This document shows, piece by piece, positions 56,006-64,000 of a stretch of 64,000 bases of DNA. The stretch lies in the NCBI RefSeq assembly GCF_900660655.1, contig NZ_LR215035.1:310001-374000 (forward strand). The letters are read 5' to 3'. Numbering within the stretch: the first letter of the stretch is position 1; each line of letters begins with the position of its first letter. The notes below the pieces were generated by a model that saw only the letters and a list, made by a program, of their open reading frames with translations, had not been told where the DNA came from and did not search any database. Both the position numbers and the translations under genes were made by a program. Origin of the DNA: Mycoplasmopsis anatis. Its GTDB lineage: Bacteria > Bacillota_I > Bacilli_A > Mycoplasmatales > Metamycoplasmataceae.

Positions 56006-56051
56006 AAATTTAATGCTGTTTTTTAGGGAAGTTTATTAAAGTTTAACTGAT

Positions 56052-56073
56052 TTGTGAAAAAAATTTTTCATAA
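56052..56073. promoter_or_regulatory. Operator-like inverted repeat upstream of RpiR gene
   Basis: TTGTGAA, 8 bases, TTCATAA; nearly the same half-sites as at 58119-58139. It lies 47 bp before the RpiR -10 box, fit for autoregulation. Confidence 0.45.
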
Positions 56074-56106
56074 AAAATAGGAATTAACCTATTTTTTATA
56101 TTTTTA

Positions 56107-57741
56107 TTATTCCAAAGATTCGCCTTTGTGTGAAACAATTTCGTTGTTTAAAGCTTCTGCTTCAACGCCTATAATTGTTTGAATTGAGGTATCACTAATT
56201 CTAGCAACACCCATCACACCTGATTTTTTAAGTGCTTCTAAATCAACTTTAGCTCCATCTTTTACAACATATCTTAATCTTGTTGAACAGTTGTTGTATT
56301 CAGAGATATTTTCTCAACCACCATAAGCCTTAACAATTTTTTTAGCTCTGGTAGATAATTGAGTTAAATTTTCTTCTTTTGTGCTTTCGGTTTCTTCTAA
56401 AATAATACCGTTACCTCTACCTGGTGTAGAAAGATTTAATTTTTTAACTAATAGCATTCCACCAAAGAAGTAAGTTGCACCACAAACTGCACCAATTGGG
56501 AAGATTCATAATGGGTGAGCAAGAATTGCTTTAGCACCTGTGAATCCACTTTCTCTAATAATGGCAAGAGATTTGTTGAAGCTTAATAAGTAATCCATGA
56601 ATCCAGCACTGAATCCGAATCCTAGTTGAATACCAAATACACCTGTAATAAATGCGAATACACCAGTTAGAATAGCATGAATTAAGTAAATAAGAGGAGA
56701 AACATACATGAATGCATATTCAATTGGTTCAGTAATTCCACTAATAAATGAGATTAAAGCTGCTGAACCATATAAAGCAAACACTTTAGATCTTTGAACT
56801 TTGTTTTCTGCTGTTAAAGCAAATACAAGAACTAAGGCTGGTAAACCAAACATCATTGTTGGGAAGAATCCAGCTTGGAAGATTCCACCTGGGTTATTTT
56901 TAGGAACACCATTTAAGAAAATAAAGATATCACCGTGTATTGTTTTACCACCAGCATCTACTCATTCACCTAATTGGAATCAGAATAAGTTGTTAGGAAT
57001 GTGGTGTAATCCAAATGGAATTAATAAACGGTTAATAAATCCATATACACCCATAATTGCAGCTTTAGCAAGATTGCTATCTTGACTTGCGGCTTTTTGA
57101 AGACCTACTGAAACAATATAAATTAAATAACCGATTCATGGGAAGATAAGTCCTCATACAAAAACAAATAATGAAACCACAATAATTGCTAATGCAGGGA
57201 TAAGTCTTTTTCCACTGAAGAATCCAAGAACTTTAGGGAGAGCAACTCCGTTTGCTCTGTTGTAAATTCAAGAAATAATTGAACCTACAATAATACCATT
57301 AAGAACATTTTGAACCATAGCTGCATCGAATTTGCTTCCGAAAATTGATCTAAATCCTGTAGCTCCTTCGATACCGAAGTTAATTGATCCATAAATTAGG
57401 TCGATTGTTGAACCTAATAAGTTATAAAGAACAAACATACCAACAAATCCAGCAAAGGCGGCTTCACCACGATTTTCCTTTGTAAATCCGAATGCAACAC
57501 CAATTGCAAAGATCATAGGCATATTAGCGAAAACTGCATCACCAGCTCCAAAAATTCATTTTCCAACGAATGCAGAAAATGCAGTTGTGCCAGGAATATC
57601 AGCACCTATTCTGAGTAGAATAGCTGCAATAGGAAGAACAGCAATTGGGAAGAGTAAAACTCCGCCAATTCTACTCAACTTCTTCATTATATTTTTACCA
57701 AAAGAATTAGTAGAATGTTTAGAGGCAATTGTTTTAGTCAT
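56107..57741 (-). CDS. PTS transporter subunit IICB, amino-sugar type
   Basis: A 544-residue permease with EIIC domain (to about 440) and C-terminal EIIB. Helices and the segments LLIPFGLHHIPNNLFWFQLGEW and ISGITEPIEYAFMYVSPLIY match the glucose/GlcNAc superfamily (NagE, MurP-like). The EIIB phospho-Cys is in EYNNCSTRLRYVVKD (about 480). No EIIA domain. The start follows AGAGG and overlaps the stop of the small membrane protein gene. Neighbouring murQ, nagA and nagB make GlcNAc or MurNAc the likely sugar; MurNAc import is inferred from murQ only. Confidence 0.88.
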
Positions 57742-57992
57742 TATTTCTTACCTCTCTTTCTAAGAACAAAACCGTTAATATAGACTGTTAAAATAACAGA
57801 AACAAATAATTCAACGATTGTAATTAAGGCAATTGAGGCTATCACATTAGCTCTAAGTTCTTCGCTAGAAGGCTTATAAACACCAGTTACAATAACAGTA
57901 ACAAATAATAGCACTACAAATAAAAACCACAATATTGTATAAATTTTTTGACCAATATGCAATTTATTAAAACTATTTAATATTTTTGCCAT
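57741..57992 (-). CDS. Small two-helix membrane protein preceding the PTS gene
   Basis: An 83-residue protein with two hydrophobic helices (IYTILWFLFVVLLFVTVIVTGV and VIASIALITIVELFVSVILTVYI) and a basic C-terminus. Starts behind AAAGGAAA and overlaps the PTS start by one base. Not recognised. The other PTS locus also has a small two-helix protein, though sequence similarity is not evident; a role as accessory subunit is possible. Confidence 0.7.
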   Translation of the reverse strand: MAKILNSFNKLHIGQKIYTILWFLFVVLLFVTVIVTGVYKPSSEELRANVIASIALITIVELFVSVILTVYINGFVLRKRGKK

Positions 57993-58009
57993 ATTTTCCT
58001 TTCATCATC

Positions 58010-58030
58010 CGAGAACACCCACTGTTCTCG
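58010..58030 (-). promoter_or_regulatory. Hairpin in the leader of the PTS operon
   Basis: CGAGAACA-CCCAC-TGTTCTCG, an 8-bp stem with unusually high GC for this genome, 17 bp before the start of the small membrane protein gene, just upstream of its ribosome site. No T run on the minus strand, so more likely a regulatory or stabilising structure than a terminator. Confidence 0.45.
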
Positions 58031-58062
58031 CTTAAATTATTTACTTTACAGCCAAGTTTATA

Positions 58063-58080
58063 TTTAATATGAATATTAAA
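58063..58080. promoter_or_regulatory. Palindrome in the divergent PTS/murQ gap
   Basis: TTTAATAT-GA-ATATTAAA, a candidate operator between the divergent operons. AT-rich palindromes occur by chance here, so support is modest. Confidence 0.3.
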
Positions 58081-58118
58081 TTCATAAAATTTGTGCAAAA
58101 TATTTTAAATCTTTTAAA

Positions 58119-58139
58119 TTGTGAATTATTTTTTCACAA
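58119..58139. promoter_or_regulatory. Operator-like inverted repeat in the PTS/murQ gap
   Basis: TTGTGAA, 7 bases, TTCACAA. A near copy lies before the RpiR gene (56052-56073). It sits between the divergent PTS and murQ-nagA-nagB operons, where one regulator could control both. Confidence 0.5.
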
Positions 58140-58231
58140 ATGAGAGTTTTAACAAAAATATAAAAATATAATATTCACATAATTTCAAAACACTTATATA
58201 GATATTATTATTTATATGAATAAGGAAAATA

Positions 58232-59073
<842 letters not shown>

Positions 59074-59080
<7 letters not shown>

Positions 59081-60183
59081 TTAAAAATGTGAAAATTGTA
59101 AATCATGATAAAACAATAAATAATGCAGATATTTTGATCGAAAAAGGAAAAATTAAGCAAATTACTGAAAAAAAAGGTACTGCAAAATATTTAGCTGTTC
59201 CAGGCTTTATAGACACACATATTCATGGTTTTTATAATGAAGATGTTATGAATGGCCAAAAATCCTGTGAAATAATTTCACGTGAATTAGCTAAAAGTGG
59301 TGTTACTTCATTTATGCCAACCGCTATGACTAATGATTGAGAAGTGATATTAAAATCACTTACTGAAATTGCAAAGAATGAAAATTGAATATCTAAGTCT
59401 TTAGGAATTCACATCGAAGGACCTTTCATTGGTGAAACAAAAAAAGGTGCACATAAAAAAGAGTGATTAAAAATAGCAACAAATGAATTAATTGATCAAA
59501 TGTACTATGCTAGTGAAACTAAACTGAAGAAAATTTCTTTTGATCCATTGAACGTCCCAATTGAAGTTATGAAACATATGATTGAGCTCGGAATTATTCC
59601 ATCGATTGGTCATTCTTCAGCAGATTTTCAAAAATCACAATTGTATTTTAGTAATGGATGTAATTCAGTCTGCCACTTGTGAAATGCTATGAGTGGTGTA
59701 GATTCAAGAAATCCAGGAATGGTTCAAGCTTCATTATACAATGACAAACCATATGTTGAGCTCATTTGTGACTTAAAACACATCGCACCAGAAACAGTTC
59801 TATTTACAATCAAAAATAAAGGCGCTGATAAAATAATTTGTATCAGTGATGCAATTAAACCAGCATATTACAAAGATGGAGATAATATCTCTGGAGGAAT
59901 TCCAGTAACAAAAAATGGATTATTAATTACTTTAAAAGGAACTAATACTATTGCTGGAAGTGGAATTTCTATTCATGATGCATTCAAGAATTTAGTTTCT
60001 CTTGGTGTAGCTCTAGAAGATGTTGTAAAGATGACTTCCTATAACTCTGCAGTATATCTCAAAAGAAATGATATAGGTAGAATTGAAGAGAAGAAAATTG
60101 CCGATATTGTAATCATGGATAAAAACACTTACGATATACAAGAAGTATATATCTCAGGTAAAAAATTAGGAGAAGAAATTTAA
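59074..60183 (+). CDS. nagA: N-acetylglucosamine-6-phosphate deacetylase
   Basis: A 369-residue metal-dependent amidohydrolase converting GlcNAc-6-phosphate to glucosamine-6-phosphate. PGFIDTHIHGFYNEDVM holds the HxH motif; GIHIEGPFIGETKKGAH has the metal Glu; PSIGHSSADF and VCHLWNAMSG give further His ligands; ICISDAIKPA the catalytic Asp. Length fits. Start lies within the murQ end, no separate strong Shine-Dalgarno beyond AGAGAGG in murQ. Overlapping and near-abutting genes indicate one operon. Confidence 0.93.
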
Positions 60184-60185
60184 TT

Positions 60186-60908
60186 ATGAAAACAATTATT
60201 TGTAAAGATTATGAAGAAGTATCAAAAGTAGCTGCAGATTTTTTTGAAAAACAAATTAAAGAAAAACCAAATTCAAAACTATGCTTTGCTACAGGAAGTT
60301 CACCGATTAAAACTTACCAAAATTTAATTCAAAGAGTTAAAGAAGGAAGAATCAGTTTTAAAGATATTACTACTTTTAACTTAGATGAGTATGTTGGAAT
60401 TCCTTATGATAATAAATGCTCATATCACTATTTTATGAATGATAATTTATTTAATCATATCGATTTAAAAAGAGAAAATATTAATTTACCCGAAGGTTTA
60501 GGTGATTTAGTTGAAAATGCTAAGAAATATGAACAAAAAATCAAGGATATGGGTGGTATTGACTTTATGATTCTAGGAATTGGTACAAATGCCCACATCG
60601 CCTTTAATGAACCAGGAAGCAAAAAAGATGAAAGAACTAGAGAAGTTAAACTTACACCTAGTACTATTGAATCAAATAAAATATATTTTGATAATCCTAA
60701 TGATATTCCTAAAACTGCTATTTCAATGGGGATCGGTACTATTCTTGAAGCTAAAAAAATTATTTTAATAGCTTCAGGTAAATCTAAAGCTGATGCTATT
60801 TATAAAACATTAAACGCACCAATTTCTGAAGATGTTCCTTCAAGTTTTTTAAGAGAGCATAATGATGTTACTTTAATTATTGATGAAGATGCTGCAAGTT
60901 TATTATAA
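60186..60908 (+). CDS. nagB: Glucosamine-6-phosphate deaminase
   Basis: A 240-residue isomerase/deaminase producing fructose-6-phosphate and ammonia. LCFATGSSPIKTYQNLIQRV, FNLDEYVGIP, the GIGTNAHIAFNEPGS signature and LIASGKSKADAI are typical. The catalytic Asp (DEY) and His (HIAFNEP) are present. Two bases after nagA. It completes the route from GlcNAc-6-phosphate to glycolysis. Confidence 0.96.
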   Translation: MKTIICKDYEEVSKVAADFFEKQIKEKPNSKLCFATGSSPIKTYQNLIQRVKEGRISFKDITTFNLDEYVGIPYDNKCSYHYFMNDNLFNHIDLKRENINLPEGLGDLVENAKKYEQKIKDMGGIDFMILGIGTNAHIAFNEPGSKKDERTREVKLTPSTIESNKIYFDNPNDIPKTAISMGIGTILEAKKIILIASGKSKADAIYKTLNAPISEDVPSSFLREHNDVTLIIDEDAASLL

Positions 60909-60935
60909 TGTTAGAGTTAATCTAACATTTTTTTA
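60907..60935 (+). terminator. Terminator of murQ-nagA-nagB
   Basis: AATGTTAGA-GTTAA-TCTAACATT with T run, one base into the nagB stop codon. Confidence 0.82.
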
Positions 60936-60941
60936 TATAAT
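60936..60941 (+). promoter_or_regulatory. -10 box of smpB (near-leaderless)
   Basis: TATAAT followed by 8 bases and the smpB ATG, no Shine-Dalgarno. The promoter partly shares the T run of the preceding terminator. Confidence 0.5.
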
Positions 60942-60949
60942 TATTTAGT

Positions 60950-61387
60950 ATGAAAATTCTAAGTAGTAATAAAAGAGATCTTCGTAATTATGAAATTATT
61001 GATAAATATGAGTGTGGAATTTCTCTACAAGGTTGAGAAGTTAAAAGTGCACGTGCTACACATGTTTCACTTACTAATTCATATTGTTCGATTTATAAAA
61101 ATGAAATTTATCTCAAGGATGCATATTTTGGAAAATATATGGATGTCAAATGTGATGAGTATCAAGATCGTAAACTTTTAATGCATAAACGTGAAATTGT
61201 GAAGTTAAAATTTGAGAATGAGGCTAAACAACTAACAATTATCCCTACTAAAATCTATTTTAATAACCAATCTAAAATTAAAGTTGAAATCGCATTAGTA
61301 AAAGGGCTCAAAAAATATGATAAAAGAGATAAAATTGCTAAAGAAGAAACTGAAAAAAGACTTAGAAAAGTACTTCAAAATTACTAA
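60950..61387 (+). CDS. smpB: SsrA-binding protein SmpB
   Basis: A 145-residue tmRNA partner in ribosome rescue. KILSSNKRDLRNYEIIDKYECGISLQGWEVKSARATHVSLTNSYC is the family OB-fold; the basic tail GLKKYDKRDKIAKEETEKRLRKVLQNY inserts into the mRNA channel. Its stop codon lies one base before the tmRNA, an adjacency seen in several Firmicutes and mycoplasmas. The start has no Shine-Dalgarno; the -10 box is only 8 bases upstream. Confidence 0.95.
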
Positions 61388-61388
61388 T

Positions 61389-61774
61389 GGGGGTGTAATG
61401 GTTTCGACATGCATAAACTATTAGTTATTGCAGTAGTTTGGCAGACTATAATGCTTCTAGGTATTTCTTAAACGGAAATAAAGAAGAAAAAGCTGAATAC
61501 TCAGCATGAAATCCAGCTTTTGCTGGAAACACAAGTCTAGCATTTGCATAATTAAGCAATTCTAGCTGCACTCAATTTTTCCTGTGAATTGATGTGTAGG
61601 TCTTACAGGATAGTTTAAGTTGATTCTAATAGACTTAAATGAAATTTATTAGGAATTATATTAATATGTTTGATTATTTAAGATTAATATAATTTATTAA
61701 AAAATAATATAAACTGTAGACATAGCTAAAAAATTTATGTGTGGACCCGGGTTCGACTCCCGGCATCTCCACCA
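61389..61774 (+). ncRNA. ssrA: tmRNA
   Basis: About 386 nt. The 5' GGGGGTG and 3' CATCTCC form the acceptor stem (two G-U pairs), followed by encoded ACCA; the T-arm has GGGTTCGACTCCC, and the 5' side has GGTTTCGAC as in other tmRNAs. The tag frame ends at TAA 61549-61551 with SLAFA. By comparison with the M. pneumoniae layout around CTCTAGGTAT the resume codon is probably GGA at 61474, giving a 25-residue tag starting GNKEEKAEYS and containing a UGA (Trp) at 61507. The resume codon is inference. Confidence 0.93.
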
Positions 61775-61883
61775 TTTTTTTATTTTAAATTTGTAATAAC
61801 TCAAAATTTAATTAAAATATTAATTAAAGTTTTATAAAAGATTAAAAAAGTAGTAATATTATTTACATCAAAGGGGGTTGCCA

Positions 61884-63743
61884 ATGAATTTTTTTTGGTT
61901 AAAAAAAGAACAAAAAAATTCAAATGTTACAGATAAACAAGCTCGTGCTAAACTACTTTTTGAAAACACACCAGTAAAAAAAGCAATCTTTATAGTAGCT
62001 ATTCCTGGGTTAGCCACTTCATTAATGTTAGGTTTAGCCGCTTTCTTAAACCAAATTTTTATTCTAAATTTTGTTCCGGATACAATATTTTTACTAAATA
62101 CTACAGCTCATGGAGCGTCACAAAGTGGAATTCTATATGATTACTTACCAAGTGGATATGTACATCTTAATCGTGAACAGTTTGATTTAATTTATAATGC
62201 ATATAACATCATAACGCCAATTAGTGATCGAATAAATGAATTAAATACTAACCAAGTTAGTTCGATTGCAGTTAATGCTAATGCACCTTTTACAATATTT
62301 AGTAATTCAATAGTTTTTTTAATACCTGTTGGTACTAGTGTTTATTACACCAAATGTGTTTCGAAAGGATTTGAAAGAACTGGTAAAGATTTATGAAGTA
62401 CAGCATTTTATGCAACAATTGTTTGCTCAATTTTAGCAACTTTAATTATGTACATCACTTTATGAAGTGGTTTAGTTGAACAAATCGCTTCAAGAACTAA
62501 GTTTGAATCTTCATCTCTTTATATGATTGACAGAAATGCTGAGTTACTGTCAAAATTTAACGAGTGAGGAATTTCGAATTATAAACCAAGCCAAATAATT
62601 CAACAATACTATAATTCTGCTAGAGACATTAGTATAAGTTGAGCAAAATTATACATTTATATTTACTGTGGTGGAACTCTTATTCAAGGTATGTATTTAC
62701 TTCTTAGTTATTTAATAAGAGCAGAAGGTAAAAATGTATATGTAATGTTTTGAGCTATAGTTGCGAATATATTTGACGTTATATTAAATGTATTGTTAAT
62801 TCGTGTTGCTAAAATGGGTATATTAGGTGCAGCAATTTCAACTATTTTGGCTTGAAGTGTTAATCTAATAGCTTATGTTATTTATGTTTATAAAAATAAT
62901 AAATCCCAAACTACATGATTAAGTATTCATCATTTAATTAACTTTAAATTTAGATATAAATTTCTTGGACCAGTTGGACTACTTGGTTTTAGTGGATTTA
63001 TCCGTTCAGTTGGGGTTGCGGTTGGTTCATTAGTAATTACATTATTACTAACTAAATTACCATATAGCAATGGTGCATCGAATGTATATCTTTGAGCTAA
63101 AGCATCACCAATAATAACTTTATTTTTCTTAGCATTATTTGGAATTGCTGATGGAGCTAGAAGTTTATTAAGTTATGCTTACACCAAACGCGATGTAAAT
63201 AGAGTAAAACAAGTTTATTGATATGCCTTAATGATATCTTTTGGATATGCATTGATAGTTTATACAATAGTAGCAATACTAGCACCTCATTTCTTATACT
63301 TACTAAGAGTTGAACCAGAAGTTATGAACAAAGCTTGTATTTATTTAAGAATAAATATGCTTAGACTTGCATTTTACTCATTTGCTACAGGTGCTATGTT
63401 ACTATTCCAAGGAACTAATAATATTAAAAACTCCATTATTGCCACCTCTATGGAAGGATTCCTTACATTCTTTATCGTGATGGGAATTAGTGTAGGATTT
63501 GGATTTTTATTAAGTAATTATGGAGTGGATGATTTTAATTCAGCTTTAGTTATTTCAATAGGTTATGCAAGTAATAGTTTAATTGCTGGATTAATCAACT
63601 TCACTATTAGTACTATTTATCTAAAGAAAAAGATCCCTAACATCGATAACATTAAGCTTAGTTGAAGTAGAAAAATTGAGCATAAATTCTTCGCCGAAGC
63701 TGAACTTTATGAAAAACAATATCTTCAAAGCACACAACATTAG
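61884..63743 (+). CDS. MATE family efflux transporter
   Basis: A 619-residue polytopic membrane protein of the MATE/DinF type: first helix in VKKAIFIVAIPGLATSLMLGLAAFLNQIFIL, many further helices, and the second-half repeat around FKFLGPVGLLGFSGFIRSVGVAVGSL. It likely exports drugs or metabolites with an ion gradient. A large extracytoplasmic loop between the first helices (about 70-135) makes it longer than the common 450 residues. The start follows AAGGGGG; UGA codons are read as Trp. Common annotation 'MATE' in mycoplasmas; substrate unknown. Confidence 0.82.
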
Positions 63744-63762
63744 TACTCACTAATGTTTTTAT
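63737..63762 (+). terminator. Terminator of the MATE gene
   Basis: ACATTAGT-ACTC-ACTAATGT hairpin including the stop codon, followed by T residues. Confidence 0.8.
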
Positions 63763-63812
63763 TTATCTTTTTTTAAGTAAATAATAATTAGAGTTTACAA
63801 TAATATTATTTG

Positions 63813-63870
63813 AGTAGATACTTAATGTTTCTACTTTTTTATATAAAAAAGTACTTACATCATAAGTGCT
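63813..63870. terminator. Pair of facing terminator-like hairpins
   Basis: AGTAGA/TCTACT with T run (63813-63840) reading right, and AGTACTTA-CATCA-TAAGTGCT (63850-63870) whose T run is on the minus strand, facing a leftward reading frame at the window edge. The rest of 63763-63900 shows no gene. Confidence 0.55.
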
Positions 63871-63934
63871 AATTCATCTTGTTTATTCATGTTTTTTCTT
63901 GTTGTTTTCTGATTAACACTTTATGAAGTTCATT

Positions 63935-64000
63935 TTAATTAGGTTTATATTTAATTTTTCTTAAATCATCGACTTTCAAATAATGCTTACTTTCTTGTGA
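63935..64000 (-). CDS. C-terminal end of an unknown leftward gene (partial)
   Basis: Only 21 codons are visible, ending KIKYKPN and TAA (63935-63937). In the same frame coding-like sequence continues past the stop (NELHKVLIRKQQEKTW), so the gene may carry a nonsense mutation. Too short to identify. Confidence 0.3.
   Translation of the reverse strand, partial: SQESKHYLKVDDLRKIKYKPN

Overview
The window is a mycoplasma chromosome segment. It is strongly AT-rich and genes are packed on both strands. Many otherwise uninterrupted genes carry in-frame UGA that must be read as tryptophan (for example in the ABC exporter pair, deoB, nagA, the MATE transporter and the LicD protein). There are no wall-synthesis genes, and many proteins are membrane anchored. 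The gene set (deo operon, D-lactate dehydrogenase, DUF31 protease, IS30-type element, polyamine ABC operon) suggests a Mycoplasmopsis/Metamycoplasma-type (hominis group) organism; the species is not determined.

Layout. 1-6355 (minus): polyamine operon potABCD plus a second potD paralogue cut by the left edge, behind a structured leader. 6556-13502 (plus): an asymmetric heterodimeric ABC exporter followed by a large lipoprotein gene broken by a frameshift and a stop. 13586-15689 (minus): D-lactate dehydrogenase and an AEC permease. 15883-19567 (plus): phosphopentomutase, an unknown small gene, a stand-alone protein resembling the N-terminal domain of IS256 transposases, nicotinate phosphoribosyltransferase and a YhcH-type protein. 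19729-25597 (minus): asnS, an IS30-type element with a 13-bp target duplication, a putative methyltransferase/HNH endonuclease pair, and recO. 25667-32322 (plus): yloU-like gene, fakA, plsX, rnc, smc. 32360-34934: a nucleotidyltransferase-aminotransferase fusion and a LicD protein, a likely surface-lipid decoration module. 35015-38510: first PTS locus with a small membrane protein, an RpiR regulator and a PHP phosphatase. 38687-45307: a 2206-residue DUF31 serine-protease-like protein. 45509-49261: deoD-deoA-deoC and a lipoprotein nuclease. 49355-55103: cardiolipin synthase, a hydrolase/TM2/MFS operon (MFS frameshifted) and a second MFS protein. 55118-60908: RpiR regulator and PTS on the minus strand, divergent from murQ-nagA-nagB. 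60950-63743: smpB, tmRNA and a MATE transporter.

How the genes work together. Secreted nuclease, deoDAC and deoB could carry scavenged nucleosides to glyceraldehyde-3-phosphate and acetaldehyde. The second PTS with MurQ, NagA and NagB forms a complete route from amino sugars, possibly MurNAc, to fructose-6-phosphate, with a repeated operator-like inverted repeat linking it to its RpiR gene. FakA and PlsX feed scavenged fatty acids into phospholipid, and cardiolipin synthase and LicD act further along the membrane-lipid pathway.

Most notable points: the leader of the pot operon (nested stems plus a possible anti-Shine-Dalgarno), the PntC-like fusion with LicD, the free-standing IS256 N-terminal domain, the putative new R-M pair, and five genes whose -10 box lies only 6-8 nt before the start codon (leaderless mRNAs).
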